From Pseudonocardiaceae bacterium (GTDB taxonomy: Bacteria; Actinomycetota; Actinomycetes; Mycobacteriales; Pseudonocardiaceae): a stretch of 52,446 nucleotides of DNA. Under the pieces are notes generated by a model, which was not told the origin of the DNA, ran no database searches, and saw nothing but the letters and a program-made list of their open reading frames with translations. Positions 27,473 to 37,036 of the stretch are shown here, piece after piece; positions within the stretch are counted from its first letter, which is position 1; each line of letters starts with the position of its first letter. The stretch spans positions 1-52,446 of the forward strand of contig WHSY01000028.1 in assembly GCA_009379815.1 (NCBI GenBank), written 5' to 3'. A program made the translations under genes and the position numbers.

Positions 27473-27840
27473 CGCGGCATCCCGCGGGTGCGGCGGACCG
27501 TGACGGCGACGTCGTCGACGGGCACCGGCATCGGTGCCGACGGCTTGTGCACGGTGACCTCGGTGGCCGTCACCCGCTTGTCACGAAGTACGGCCTCGGC
27601 GATCCGGGCCGCAACGGTCTCGACGAGGTCGCAGGGCCGGCCGCCGACGATCTCCGCCGCGCGCGCCGCCAGCGCGCCGTAGTCGAGCGTGTCGGCCAGG
27701 TTGTCGCTCGTCGCAGCGGGGTCCAGGTCGAGCCAGGCGGTGACGTCGACTCCGAACTCCTGGCCGTCGCGACGCTCGTGCTCGAAGACCCCGTGGCGGC
27801 CGAACGCGCGCAACCCGGTCAGCGTGATCCGGTCGCTCAT
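27469..27840 (-). CDS. folB: Dihydroneopterin aldolase
   Basis: 123 residues, the usual size. [29 protein letters not shown] is the FolB opening with the conserved HG(V/C)FE site, followed by [15 protein letters not shown] and [14 protein letters not shown] (active-site glutamate region) and [19 protein letters not shown]. Start ATG at 27838-27840. Lies between folP and folK. Confidence 0.95.
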   Translation of the reverse strand: MSDRITLTGLRAFGRHGVFEHERRDGQEFGVDVTAWLDLDPAATSDNLADTLDYGALAARAAEIVGGRPCDLVETVAARIAEAVLRDKRVTATEVTVHKPSAPMPVPVDDVAVTVRRTRGMPR

Positions 27841-27871
27841 CGCGCGCCGCGCCACCCCGTCGCCGTCGCGG

Positions 27872-28747
27872 TCACTGCTTCTCCCCGGCCTGGCGGGCGG
27901 TGCTTCCCCGCGAGCTGCCCAGCCGCCACGCCCCCGCGACCGCCACCGCGTCCAGCGAGGCCACCGGATCGTGCACCCGGACGCCCCACACCCCCGCAGC
28001 CGCGGCAAGCGCGGAGACGGCGGCGGTGGCCGTCTCCCGACCCTCCGGCGGGCGGGGGTCACCGTGCGCGTCGGATAGCAGCGCGCCGAGGAACCGTTTC
28101 CGCGACGCTCCGACGAGCACCGGGAACCCCAGCTCGACGAACGCGTCGAGGTGGTGCAGTACCGCCCAGTTGTGCGCCGCGGTCTTCGCGAAGCCCAGTC
28201 CCGGATCGAGCACCAGCGCCGCGGGATCGACGCCGGCGAGCACCGCGGCATCGACCCGGGCCACGAGCTCGTCGCGCACCTCGCCGACCACGGCGTCGTA
28301 GGTGGCGAGCTCCTGCATCGACGCGCTGTGCCCGCGCCAGTGCATCAGGATCCACGGTGCCTTGAGCTGTGCCATGACCCTGGCCATCGCCGGGTCGGCG
28401 AGCCCACCGGAGACGTCGTTGACGATGCTGGCGCCCGCCTCCAGCGCGGCTTCGGCCACCGACGCGCGGGTGGTGTCCACGCTGCAGCACACACCCCGCG
28501 CGGTGAGCTCACGCAGCACCGGAACCACCCGGGCGATCTCGGTGCGGTCGTCGATCCGTTCGGCACCCGGGCGGGTGGACTCCCCACCGACGTCGACCAG
28601 GTCGGCGCCACCGTCGGCCAGCGCGACCCCGTGTGCCACCGCGTGCTCGCGGTCGAGATAGCGGCCCCCGTCGCTGAACGAGTCCGGCGTCACGTTGAGG
28701 ATCGCGGCCACCACACAGCGGCCTGGGTGCGGCAGCGCGGCGTGCAC
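27872..28747 (-). CDS. folP: Dihydropteroate synthase
   Basis: 291 residues, GTG start. DHPS motifs: [66 protein letters not shown] and [12 protein letters not shown]. Condenses pterin pyrophosphate with p-aminobenzoate; target of sulfonamides. Begins 3 bases after the folE stop. Confidence 0.96.
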   Translation of the reverse strand: MHAALPHPGRCVVAAILNVTPDSFSDGGRYLDREHAVAHGVALADGGADLVDVGGESTRPGAERIDDRTEIARVVPVLRELTARGVCCSVDTTRASVAEAALEAGASIVNDVSGGLADPAMARVMAQLKAPWILMHWRGHSASMQELATYDAVVGEVRDELVARVDAAVLAGVDPAALVLDPGLGFAKTAAHNWAVLHHLDAFVELGFPVLVGASRKRFLGALLSDAHGDPRPPEGRETATAAVSALAAAAGVWGVRVHDPVASLDAVAVAGAWRLGSSRGSTARQAGEKQ

Positions 28748-28750
28748 TCG

Positions 28751-29362
28751 TCAGCCCCGTCTCATCAGCTCGAGCGCCTCGGCCCGCGATGAGGCCGAGG
28801 TCTTGAGCAGCCCTCGCACCGCCGAGGTCGTGGTGATCGCGCCGGGCTTGCGGATGCCACGCATCGCCATGCAGAGGTGCTCGGCCTCGACGACGACGAC
28901 CGCGCCGCGCGGTTCGAGACTGCGCATCAGCGCGTCGGCGATCTGCGACGTCAACCGCTCCTGCACCTGCGGCCGCTTGGCGTACATGTCGACCAGCCGG
29001 GCCAGCTTCGACAGCCCGGTGACCCGCCCGTCGCGGTTCGGGATGTAGCCGACGTGCGCCATTCCGTGAAACGGCACCAAGTGGTGTTCACAGGTGGAGT
29101 ACATCGGGATGTCCTTGAGCAGGACGAGCTCGTCATGGCCCTCGTCGAAGGTGCGTGCCAGCACCTCGTCGGGGTTGGTGAACAGGCCCGCGAACATCTC
29201 CCGGTAGGTCCGTGCCACCCGCGCGGGCGTCTCGCGCAGGCCGTCTCGCTCCGGGTCCTCGCCGCACGCCAGCAGCAACTCACGCACCGCTGCCTCGGCG
29301 CGCTGCTGGTCGAACACCGGCCGACCGTTGCGCTCGGCGGCGGTCCGGGCAGTGCTCGTCAT
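28751..29362 (-). CDS. folE: GTP cyclohydrolase I
   Basis: 203 residues from ATG 29362, chosen because GGAGGTG lies just upstream (a longer frame to 29377 is less likely). Zinc ligands are visible: cysteine and histidine in [12 protein letters not shown] and the second cysteine in [48 protein letters not shown] is also highly conserved. First folate-pathway enzyme, first gene of the fol cluster after ftsH. Confidence 0.96.
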   Translation of the reverse strand: MTSTARTAAERNGRPVFDQQRAEAAVRELLLACGEDPERDGLRETPARVARTYREMFAGLFTNPDEVLARTFDEGHDELVLLKDIPMYSTCEHHLVPFHGMAHVGYIPNRDGRVTGLSKLARLVDMYAKRPQVQERLTSQIADALMRSLEPRGAVVVVEAEHLCMAMRGIRKPGAITTTSAVRGLLKTSASSRAEALELMRRG

Positions 29363-29380
29363 GGCGCACCTCCGCACACT

Positions 29381-29411
29381 GGGCAGCTACGAAACACCGG
29401 GCAGCTACGAA
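29381..29411. repeat. 13-base direct repeat between ftsH and folE
   Basis: GGGCAGCTACGAA occurs at 29381-29393 and 29399-29411, period 18, in the 70-base ftsH-folE gap. It could be a regulatory site or a short slippage duplication. Confidence 0.5.
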
Positions 29412-29432
29412 CCCGTGAGACCGTCACGACGG

Positions 29433-31838
29433 TCAGCGATCGTGCCTCCGTTGCTGCTCCTCGGACGGGTCGCGCTCCGGCGGCGCCCACGGATCCTGCT
29501 GCCCGCCATCATCGTGTTGCCCGGGACGGTCACCGTACTGCCGGCCGTCACCTGCCGGCGGTTGCCAGGACGGTCCGGGAGGTGCCGTCGCCGAACGCCA
29601 CCCGGGCGGCGCGCCGTAGTTGGGGGGCCCGTAGCCCGACACCTGGGCGCCGTTGCCCTGGTTGGAGCCGCCCTGGTTGGAGCCGCCCTGGTTGGAGCCG
29701 CCCTGGTTGGAGCCGCCCTGGTTGGAGCCGCCCTGGTCCCGGCCGGAGTCGGGTGCACCCTGGCGAGTGGAGGCGTCCGGTTCCGAACGGCCGTAGGGTC
29801 CGGCGCCGTTGGGCCCCGGCTGGCCGGGCCCGTTGTGCGACGACTCTGCGGGCAGGTCCCCGCCACCCGGCAGTGCACCGACCGGCGTCGGCTCGGGCGG
29901 CGGCCACGGCTCGCCGCGCTCCCGCGCCTGCTCGCCGGGCGTCTTGATCGGTGGCTTGTCCGAAGGGGTGCGCCCGCCGAAGTCGTTGAACGCGGTGATC
30001 CGGGGGCGCTTCTCCACGGCGCTGAAGATCCGTTCGAGCTCCTTGCGCTGCAAGGTCTCGTGTTCCAGCACCTCGGCAACGAGCTGGTCGAGCACGTCGC
30101 GGTAGGTGTTGAGGACCTCCCAGGCCTCGGTGTGCGCCGCCTCGATGAGCTTGCGGACCTCTTCGTCGATCTCGTGCGCGACCTCGAGGGAGTAGTCGGC
30201 CTGACGGCCCGCCGACCGGCCGACGAAGGGATCACCCTGCTCCTGGCCGTACTTCACCGCGCCGAGCCGGGCACTCATGCCGTACTCGGTGACCATCGCG
30301 CGGGCGATCTTCGTGGCCTGCTCGATATCGCTCGACGCGCCGGTCGTCGGCTCGTGGAACACCAGCTCCTCGGCCGAGCGGCCCCCCATGGCGAAGACGA
30401 GCCTGGCGATCATCTCCGATCGGGTCATCAGCTGTTTGTCGTCCTCGGGCACGACCAGTGCGTGCCCGCCGGTACGACCGCGGGGCAGGATCGTCAGCTT
30501 GTAGACGGGCTCGATGTCCGGCATGGCCCATGCCGCCAGCGCGTGCCCGCCTTCGTGGTACGCGGTGATCTTCTTCTCCTGCTCGGAGATGATCCGGCTC
30601 TTGCGCCGCGGCCCGCCGATGACCCGGTCGACCGCCTCCTCCAGGGCGGCACCGGTGATCGCCTCTCCGTTCTCGCGGGCGGTGAGCAGCGCGGCCTCGT
30701 TGATCACGTTGGCGAGGTCGGCGCCGGAGAAGCCGACGGTGCGCTTGGCCAGCCCCTCGATGTCGACGTTCTCGCCCATCGGCTTGCCCTGGGAGTGCAC
30801 GCCGAGGATCGCCTTGCGACCTGCGATGTCCGGCGCCGGGATCGGGATCTGGCGGTCGAATCGGCCCGGACGCAACAGCGCGGGGTCGAGGATGTCGGGG
30901 CGGTTGGTCGCCGCGATGAGGATGATGCCGCCGCGGGAGTCGAAGCCGTCCATCTCGACCAGCAGCTGGTTCAGCGTCTGCTCGCGCTCGTCGTGCCCGC
31001 CGCCGAGTCCGGCTCCCCGCTGGCGGCCGACGGCGTCGATCTCGTCGACGAACACGATGCATGGTGAGTTCTGCTTGGCCTGCTCGAACAGGTCACGCAC
31101 GCGGGAGGCACCGACACCGACGAACATCTCGACGAAATCCGAACCGGAGATCGAGTAGAACGGGACGCCCGCCTCGCCGGCCACCGCGCGCGCCAGCAGC
31201 GTCTTGCCGGTGCCGGGGGGACCGTAGAGCAGCACACCCTTGGGGATCTTCGCGCCGAGCGCCTGGTAACGCGCCGGGTGGGCCAGGAAGTCCTTGACCT
31301 CGTGGAGTTCCTCGACAGCCTCGTCGGCACCCGCGACGTCCCCGAAGCTGGTCGTGGGCATGTCCTTGGTGAGCTGCTTGGCCTTGGACTTGCCGAAGTT
31401 GAGTACGCGGTTCCCGCCCCCCTGGGAGTTGTTCATCATCCAGATGAGCAGCAGGAGCAGGATCCCCAGCGGGATCATGTAGATCAGTATCTGGAACAGC
31501 ACGGACTGCTGGGTGACCTCGGTGTCCCAGCCTTGCTGGATGTTCGCCTCACGCAGTGCCGTGGTGATCTCGTCGGTGCTCTCGGCCGGATACTGCGTGA
31601 TGACCTGGGTGCCCTCGACGCCCTGGACCGGCTGCTCGAGGGTCAACCGGAGCCGCTGCTCCTTGTCCTCGAGGGTGGCCTCGGTCACGTTGCCGCTGCT
31701 CAGTTGCTGCAAGGCCCGTGACGTGCCCATGTCGGAGTAGCCGCGGGTGTCATCGAACAGGCTGCTGAACGCGAAGTACAGCAGCAACACCGCCACTATC
31801 CACAGCAACGGGTTACGGAGCAGTCGCTTGCGATCCAT
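29433..31838 (-). CDS. ftsH: ATP-dependent zinc metalloprotease FtsH
   Basis: 801 residues. Two membrane spans (residues 12-27 and about 113-132) flank an extracytoplasmic domain. The AAA+ module has Walker A GPPGTGKT, Walker [16 protein letters not shown], and SRH region [21 protein letters not shown]; the protease module has [10 protein letters not shown] (HExxH-type HEGGH) and a later metal aspartate. Degrades misfolded membrane and regulatory proteins. The C-terminal 160 residues are a disordered Gly/Pro/Asn/Gln tail with five GGSNQ-type repeats, longer than in E. coli. Followed by folE. Confidence 0.96.
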   Translation of the reverse strand: MDRKRLLRNPLLWIVAVLLLYFAFSSLFDDTRGYSDMGTSRALQQLSSGNVTEATLEDKEQRLRLTLEQPVQGVEGTQVITQYPAESTDEITTALREANIQQGWDTEVTQQSVLFQILIYMIPLGILLLLLIWMMNNSQGGGNRVLNFGKSKAKQLTKDMPTTSFGDVAGADEAVEELHEVKDFLAHPARYQALGAKIPKGVLLYGPPGTGKTLLARAVAGEAGVPFYSISGSDFVEMFVGVGASRVRDLFEQAKQNSPCIVFVDEIDAVGRQRGAGLGGGHDEREQTLNQLLVEMDGFDSRGGIILIAATNRPDILDPALLRPGRFDRQIPIPAPDIAGRKAILGVHSQGKPMGENVDIEGLAKRTVGFSGADLANVINEAALLTARENGEAITGAALEEAVDRVIGGPRRKSRIISEQEKKITAYHEGGHALAAWAMPDIEPVYKLTILPRGRTGGHALVVPEDDKQLMTRSEMIARLVFAMGGRSAEELVFHEPTTGASSDIEQATKIARAMVTEYGMSARLGAVKYGQEQGDPFVGRSAGRQADYSLEVAHEIDEEVRKLIEAAHTEAWEVLNTYRDVLDQLVAEVLEHETLQRKELERIFSAVEKRPRITAFNDFGGRTPSDKPPIKTPGEQARERGEPWPPPEPTPVGALPGGGDLPAESSHNGPGQPGPNGAGPYGRSEPDASTRQGAPDSGRDQGGSNQGGSNQGGSNQGGSNQGGSNQGNGAQVSGYGPPNYGAPPGWRSATAPPGPSWQPPAGDGRQYGDRPGQHDDGGQQDPWAPPERDPSEEQQRRHDR
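29656..29730. repeat. Five perfect 15-base tandem repeats in the ftsH tail
   Basis: CCCTGGTTGGAGCCG is repeated five times exactly and then degenerates. It encodes the GGSNQ repeats of the FtsH C-terminal tail in frame. Confidence 0.9.
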
Positions 31839-32147
31839 TGGCTACGGCCGTCGGCGGCCTCGACCCTCCTGAGCAGACGTTGGGCGGTGGCATCCCACCG
31901 CCGGCGCGGCCGTGAAACACCCCCGGTCGGTCCAGCCTACCCGGCGGGGCGCACGAGCGCCCGGAGCCGACCGGTCGCCGGTACCCGTTCCTGGTGGATC
32001 AACGGCCGGGCAACCCGCTGTGTTCCCCCGGTGTGTCCGCCGGTGTGTGTCCGGTGTTCCAGACGCATTGTCGTACGCCGCCTGGGCCAACCGCGTACGG
32101 GACGGGCACACACCGCACCGTCCGGAACACGCCGACACACACCCGGC
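31839..32147. other. Intergenic region between hpt and ftsH
   Basis: About 309 bases without a supported gene. The half near hpt (32040-32146) is dense in inverted repeats. The half near ftsH should contain its promoter; no clear -10/-35 pair was identified with confidence. Confidence 0.5.
32040..32146. terminator. Nested inverted repeats just after the hpt stop codon
   Basis: Outer arms CCGGTGTGTGTCCGGTGTTCC-like (32040-32060, 21 bases) and its imperfect complement (32124-32146) enclose two smaller hairpins: CGTACGC/GCGTACG (around 32072-32098) and GGACGG/CCGTCC-type pairs (about 32100-32122). The outer right arm starts one base after the hpt stop on the leftward strand. Most simply a transcription terminator for hpt; the branched folding is richer than needed for that. 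Confidence 0.55.
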
Positions 32148-32729
32148 TCAGTTGGCGTAGACCTTGGGGTCGAGGGTGCCGATATACGGCAGGTCACGAT
32201 AGCGCTCGGCGTAATCGAGCCCGTAGCCGACCACGAACTCGTTCGGGATATCGAAACCGACGTACCGGACAGGCACGTCGACCTTCACCGCATCGGGTTT
32301 GCGCAGCAGGGTGCAGACCTCGAGCGACGCCGGGCTGCGGGAGGCGAGGTTCTTGAGCAGCCAGGACAACGTGAGTCCCGAATCGAGGATGTCCTCGACG
32401 ATGAGCACGTCGCGGTCGGCGATATCGCGGTCGAGGTCCTTGAGGATTCGCACCACACCGGAGGAAGACGTCGACGAGCCGTAGGAGGCGACGGCCATGA
32501 ACTCCAGCTGCACCGGGATGGGAAGCGCACGGGCGAGGTCGGTCATGAACATCACCGCGCCCTTGAGCACCCCGACGAGCAGCAGATGGTCCTTGCCCTC
32601 GGCTCGGGCGTCGGCGGCCACCTGCTCGGCGAGCTCGGCGCTGCGGTCCCGGATCTGCTGCTCGGTGACGAGAACGGAGGCGATGTCGCCCTCGTACACG
32701 GCCGGCTCCCCCTCGGGGTCTGGAGACAT
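32148..32729 (-). CDS. hpt: Hypoxanthine phosphoribosyltransferase
   Basis: 193 residues from the ATG at 32727-32729 (a TTG at 32744 is in frame but unlikely). PRPP-binding motif [14 protein letters not shown] is clear; [28 protein letters not shown] and [22 protein letters not shown] are the other HPRT blocks. Salvages hypoxanthine/guanine. Follows tilS in the conserved tilS-hpt-ftsH order. Confidence 0.95.
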   Translation of the reverse strand: MSPDPEGEPAVYEGDIASVLVTEQQIRDRSAELAEQVAADARAEGKDHLLLVGVLKGAVMFMTDLARALPIPVQLEFMAVASYGSSTSSSGVVRILKDLDRDIADRDVLIVEDILDSGLTLSWLLKNLASRSPASLEVCTLLRKPDAVKVDVPVRYVGFDIPNEFVVGYGLDYAERYRDLPYIGTLDPKVYAN

Positions 32730-32735
32730 CGTGGA

Positions 32736-32788
32736 ACCCTGCAAGCAGGTCTCAGTACCGAGCTTCGACCCTGCAAGCAGGTCTCAGT
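32736..32788. repeat. 21-base direct repeat at the tilS-hpt junction
   Basis: An identical 21-base sequence starting ACCCTGCAAGCAGG occurs at 32736-32756 and 32768-32788, period 32. The right copy contains the tilS stop codon and the left copy precedes the hpt start. Each copy also contains the short inverted repeat CCTGC-AA-GCAGG. Confidence 0.85.
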
Positions 32789-33746
32789 CGACGTGCAGCC
32801 TGCCATGCGCCCGGCGCACCACGAAACTGCCCGGCAGCGCCACCGGCCCCTGACCCCGCCAGCGCCCGACCAGCTCGTCGCTGGAGCGCAGCTGGGCGTC
32901 GGTGAGATCGCCGACGCCCGCCGAGAGCAGCCAGCTGCGCAGCGCCCGCCGTCGCAGCGCCGCAGGCGCCGAGGCCAGCACCTCGACGTCCAGTGTCCCG
33001 CCGTCGCCGCGACGGGCCGACGCCAGCAGCGCCGCGGCCGACTCGTCGAGGACGTCGAGGTCCTCGCGTAGCTGTGCGGCCGTGCGGGCCAGCGCCGCCG
33101 CCACCCCGCCCGCGAGGACGTCTTCGAGCAGTGGCAGTACCTCGGTGCGCAGCCGCACCCGGCGAAACCGCGGGTCGCGGTTGTGCGGGTCCGACCACGG
33201 GGCCAACCCCAACGCGGTGCACGCGGTGGCGGTGGTCGAGCGGGAGACCCCGAGCAGCGGGCGCCCCCACGGCGGATCACACTCGCGCATCCCGGCGATC
33301 GACCGGGGCCCCGAGCCCCGGCCGAGTCCGAGCAGCACGGTCTCCGCCTGATCGTCGCGGGTGTGTCCCAGCAGGACCGGTACCCCCCGCCCCGCGGCGG
33401 ATCGCAGCGCCGCGTACCGCGCCTCCCGCGCCGCCGCCTCCGGACCGCCGACACCGTCCACAGTGGCCCGGAGCACTGTCGCCGTCGCGCACCCCAGCTC
33501 GCGCAGCACGGTCACCGCCTCCTCCGCGACCCGATCCGATCCGGGCTGCAGTCCGTGATCGACCACGAGACCATGCACCTCGAGCCCACCACGAGATCCA
33601 CAATGGACGGTTGCCTCCGAGAGCGCGAGCGAGTCGGGGCCACCCGAGCAGGCGACCGCGACCGAGCGGCCGGTGACGTGTGCGGCCAGGAACCGGCGGA
33701 CGGCGGCGCGGACCTCGGCCACCGCAGGCTCGGGGCCCGCGGCCAT
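32784..33746 (-). CDS. tilS: tRNA(Ile)-lysidine synthase
   Basis: 320 residues. The PP-loop VAVACSGGPDSLALS (residues 29-43) binds ATP; VDHGLQPGSDRVAEEAV, LLGHTRDDQAETVLLGLGRGSG and RPLLGVSRS are TilS blocks. Modifies C34 of the AUA-reading isoleucine tRNA. C-terminal part is short, as in actinobacterial TilS. Its ATG shares one base with the stop of the upstream metalloprotease gene (TGATG). Confidence 0.94.
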   Translation of the reverse strand: MAAGPEPAVAEVRAAVRRFLAAHVTGRSVAVACSGGPDSLALSEATVHCGSRGGLEVHGLVVDHGLQPGSDRVAEEAVTVLRELGCATATVLRATVDGVGGPEAAAREARYAALRSAAGRGVPVLLGHTRDDQAETVLLGLGRGSGPRSIAGMRECDPPWGRPLLGVSRSTTATACTALGLAPWSDPHNRDPRFRRVRLRTEVLPLLEDVLAGGVAAALARTAAQLREDLDVLDESAAALLASARRGDGGTLDVEVLASAPAALRRRALRSWLLSAGVGDLTDAQLRSSDELVGRWRGQGPVALPGSFVVRRAHGRLHVD

Positions 33747-34819
33747 CAGGACACGCGCCGCAGCCAGGCCGCGGGATCGGAGATCTCGGCACGGGTCGGC
33801 AGCGTCTCCGGGGAGCTCCAGACCGCGTTGAACCCGTCCATTCCGACGGCGCCGACGACGTGGCGGGTGAACGCGGCGCCCTCGGCGTACTGCCGCAGCT
33901 TGGCGTCGAGTCCGAGCAGCGCCCGCAGTATCCGATCGCCGAGTCCGCCCCCCTGCCGCCGTGCGGTGAACTTACGCCTGATGGTGTCCACCGACGGCAC
34001 CACCGCCGGGCCGACGGCGTCCATCACGTGGTCGGCGTGGCCTTCGAGCAGGGTGGCCAGGGCAACCAGCCGGTCGAGCACCGCACGCTGCTCGGGCGCC
34101 TGCAGCAGCGCGAGCAGCCCGATGCTGTCGCGCACACCGTCGCGGCGCGCCGCCCGCAACGCCTCGGGAAGCCGCCCGATCATGCCGGCCAGCGCGTCGG
34201 GATCCTCGGCGGCCGACAGGAAGGCGCCCACCTCGGAGGCGAAGTGCTCCCGCAGCCAGGGCACGGCGTTGAACTGCAGCCGGTGGGTGGCCTCGTGCAG
34301 GCAGACCCACATCTGGAACTCCTCGGCGGGGACCCGCAACGCCCGCTGCACCGTGACGACGTTGGGGGCCACGAGCAGCAACCGCCCAGGTTGCTCAGCC
34401 GTGCCGCCGAACGGGTCGTACTGCCCGAGCACGCGGGACCCGAGAAAGGCCAGCGCGACCCCGGCCTGCACGCCTCCGGTCTGCGCGGTGACGCGCCGCG
34501 CCGCACCCGGCAACGGCGGTCCCAACCGCCCGGCCATCATCGTCTGCAGCCCTTCGGTCGCCGCGTCGATCCAGCCTGGCCGGTCGACCACCTCCGCGGG
34601 ACGCGGGGGCGATCCGTCGTCGAGCCGGGTGATATCGCGGACGTGGCTCTCGGCGGTGACGGCCAGCTCCCGGAGGCCGCGCACGGTGGCCGCCGCCTCC
34701 GAGCGGGGCACCACGGGACCGGGGCGGATCAGCCTCCTGGCGGTGGCGGCCGCGGTGTCCCAGTCGATCGGCCCGCCGTCGGTGGACGTCCCGGTGGCGA
34801 GATGTACGGGCTCTCCCAT
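33746..34819 (-). CDS. Zinc-dependent metalloprotease (DUF2342 type)
   Basis: 357 residues from ATG 34817-34819 (MGEPVHLATG). Metal site motif CLHEATHRLQFNAVPWLREHF (HExxH) near residue 185, followed by VALATLLEGHADHVMDAVG with a possible third ligand. This actinobacterial family is constantly linked to tilS and dacB; it has been annotated as 'coenzyme F420 biosynthesis-associated' or simply zinc-dependent metalloprotease, and its substrate is unknown. The open frame extends to 34930 but would run into dacB. Confidence 0.87.
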   Translation of the reverse strand: MGEPVHLATGTSTDGGPIDWDTAAATARRLIRPGPVVPRSEAAATVRGLRELAVTAESHVRDITRLDDGSPPRPAEVVDRPGWIDAATEGLQTMMAGRLGPPLPGAARRVTAQTGGVQAGVALAFLGSRVLGQYDPFGGTAEQPGRLLLVAPNVVTVQRALRVPAEEFQMWVCLHEATHRLQFNAVPWLREHFASEVGAFLSAAEDPDALAGMIGRLPEALRAARRDGVRDSIGLLALLQAPEQRAVLDRLVALATLLEGHADHVMDAVGPAVVPSVDTIRRKFTARRQGGGLGDRILRALLGLDAKLRQYAEGAAFTRHVVGAVGMDGFNAVWSSPETLPTRAEISDPAAWLRRVS

Positions 34820-34856
34820 GGTGCCCGACGGTACGCGGCGGCGACCTCGATGCGGC

Positions 34857-36281
34857 CTAGCGGCAGCCGCACGAGCGCAGTGCCGCCGCCATCTCGTCGA
34901 GCAACGGACGTGCCACCGAGGGGCTGGCACCGTTGGAGAGCAGCGCGAACGCCAGCAGTCGGCCGTCGGCGGTGAGCACGGTGCCGGCGAGGCTGTTCAC
35001 TCTGGTGAGTGTGCCGGTCTTGGCTCGCACCCAGCCCCGACCGTCGGCGGCCTCACCCGCGACGTAGCGGTCGAACAGCGTGCCGGTGCCGCCTGCCACC
35101 GGCAGGCCGACGAGCAGCGGTCGCAGTGCGGCCGTGCGTGGCGCCCCGTCATCGGGACCCGCGGCCGTCGCCAGCAGGTCGGCGAGCAGCGCGGCGGACA
35201 CCTCGTCGCGCACGGACAGACCGCTGCCGTCGGCCAGGGTGGCCGCCCCGACGTCGAAACCGTTGCCCGCCAGTACCCGCAGCACGGCCTCCGTCGCCCC
35301 CGCAAAGGACGGCTGGGCGCTGACGGCCAGCGCCACCTCCCGGGCGAGGACCTCCGCGAGGACGTTGTCCGAGGTACGCAGCACGGTGGTGACCAGGTCC
35401 TCCACCGGCGCCGACTGCACCGTCCCGAGGACCGGCGCCCCCGGGGGAGCGGTGCCGACGGCGGTCGCGGCCGGATCGGCCCCGAGCCGGCGGGCGAGCT
35501 CGGCCGCGGCGTCCCGCGCGGGGGTCGACGAGCGGGCCGAAGTGGGATCCGTCGGGTCGGCGCGGCCCCCGTCGAGCATCACCGGCACGATCGGCGCGAT
35601 GTAGCCGCCCGCCACGTCGGCCGGCAACCAGCCGGGAGCGAGCCCGTCGCCGGTGTAGCGCCCGGGATCGACAACCACGCGGTTCACCGGACCGGGTGTC
35701 GCCGCCCGCACCTGCGCGACGAGGGCGTCGAGGTGCGCCGCGCCCGGGTACACCGACTCCTCGCCGGCGGGCAGCGCGGACAGCGTCGGGTCCCCGCCAC
35801 CGACCAGCACCACGGTGCCCGGCTCGGCGCCCGCGACCACGGTGGTGGACAGCCTGGCCTGGTGGTCGAGCGCGAGCAGCGCGGCACTCGCGGTGAGCAG
35901 CTTGGCGGTGGACCCGGGGACCAGAGTGGCCCCCGGGTCGTGCTGCCACAGCACTGTCCCGGTGGCCGGGTCGATCACCTTTCCCGACAGGGCGCCCAGC
36001 CGCCCCTGCGCGACCAGCGGATCGAGCAGCGCGGCGACACCGGCGGGAGTCGGCGCCGGGGCGTCGGCGCCCACGGGACGCAGCGCCGGTTCCGCGACCA
36101 CCGGCGGCGGGGGTGGCGGGACCTCCGGGCTCGCGGCTCCGAACCGGCCCACCAGCGCGGGCGCGCCGAGTCCGGCCCCCACCCCGCCCCCAACCGCGAG
36201 CACCAGCACACCGGCGATCACGGCGAGTCGGGTGCCGGGCCGCGACGGCATGCGCAGCGCTGCCCCGGTCCGGCGGCCCAA
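34857..36281 (-). CDS. dacB: D-alanyl-D-alanine carboxypeptidase/endopeptidase (PBP4 family)
   Basis: 474 residues. An N-terminal membrane anchor (about 18-42) and a Pro-rich spacer precede the S13 penicillin-binding core: serine motif PGSTAKLLT (SxxK), second motif RTSDNVLAEV (SxN), third motif RAKTGTLTRVNSLAG (KTG). Trims peptidoglycan outside the membrane. Divergent from ppa; the 138 bases between (36282-36419) must hold both promoters. Confidence 0.94.
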   Translation of the reverse strand: MGRRTGAALRMPSRPGTRLAVIAGVLVLAVGGGVGAGLGAPALVGRFGAASPEVPPPPPPVVAEPALRPVGADAPAPTPAGVAALLDPLVAQGRLGALSGKVIDPATGTVLWQHDPGATLVPGSTAKLLTASAALLALDHQARLSTTVVAGAEPGTVVLVGGGDPTLSALPAGEESVYPGAAHLDALVAQVRAATPGPVNRVVVDPGRYTGDGLAPGWLPADVAGGYIAPIVPVMLDGGRADPTDPTSARSSTPARDAAAELARRLGADPAATAVGTAPPGAPVLGTVQSAPVEDLVTTVLRTSDNVLAEVLAREVALAVSAQPSFAGATEAVLRVLAGNGFDVGAATLADGSGLSVRDEVSAALLADLLATAAGPDDGAPRTAALRPLLVGLPVAGGTGTLFDRYVAGEAADGRGWVRAKTGTLTRVNSLAGTVLTADGRLLAFALLSNGASPSVARPLLDEMAAALRSCGCR

Positions 36282-36419
36282 CCCCTCACGCTCCCCTCGA
36301 TGCCGGCCGACGCACCTGATGGCCGCGGCTCGCGGCGGTCGCCCTGCTGCTGCGCCACACTAGTCACCGGGTGGCCCGCCAGGTGTCGCCCGCCTTCGAC
36401 GCAGGGAGCGAGCACAGGC

Positions 36420-36917
36420 GTGGACTTCGACGTCACCATCGAGATCCCCAAGGGCGAGCGCAACAAGTACGAGATGGATCACGAGACCGGGCGGATCAAG
36501 CTGGACCGCACGCTGTTCACCGCCACCCAGTACCCGGCGGACTACGGCTTCATCGACAACAGTCTCGGCGAGGACGGTGACCCGCTCGACGCGCTGGTTC
36601 TGGTGCAGGAGCCGACCTTCCCCGGCTGCCTGATCCGGTGCCGCGCGATCGGGATGTTCCGGATGCGCGACGAGGCGGGCGGCGACGACAAGATCATCTG
36701 CGTGCCGACCGATGACCCGCGGCTCGAGCACATGCGCGACATCCACCACATGGCGGAGTTCTACAAGCTCGAGATCCAGCACTTCTTCGAGGTCTACAAG
36801 GCACTCGAGCCCAAGAAGAGCGTCGAGGGCGCAACCTGGGCCGGGCGAATCGAGGCCGAGGAGGAGATCAACCTCTCCTGGCAGCGGGCCGGGGCGCACG
36901 ACCGCTCCGACGGCTGA
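36420..36917 (+). CDS. ppa: Inorganic pyrophosphatase
   Basis: 165 residues with GTG start at 36420 (VDFDVTIEIPKGERNKYEMDHE) and a GGGAG site upstream. Soluble family I pyrophosphatase motifs: YPADYGFIDNSLGEDGDPLDALVL with the metal-binding aspartates, then VPTDDPRLEHMRDIHHM. A canonical actinobacterial size. Drives biosynthesis by removing pyrophosphate. Confidence 0.95.
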   Translation: MDFDVTIEIPKGERNKYEMDHETGRIKLDRTLFTATQYPADYGFIDNSLGEDGDPLDALVLVQEPTFPGCLIRCRAIGMFRMRDEAGGDDKIICVPTDDPRLEHMRDIHHMAEFYKLEIQHFFEVYKALEPKKSVEGATWAGRIEAEEEINLSWQRAGAHDRSDG

Positions 36918-37036
36918 CGGCGGGCCGACCCGGGGCGCGCGTCGCCGGAACGGCCCTAGCTGCAGCCGCTACGAACTGCGAGCGTGTACCGCAGACGGGC
37001 GTCATTCGGTCCGGTGAATCGCTACGGGGCGGGCTC

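Noticed and set aside
29656-29730. CRISPR-like array of short repeats
   Set aside because: Repeats are contiguous 15-base units inside the ftsH coding frame with no spacers.
33183-36419. 1244-codon forward frame ending in pyrophosphatase
   Set aside because: Everything before the GTG at 36420 is antisense to tilS, the metalloprotease and dacB and has shadow composition; only the final 165 codons are real.
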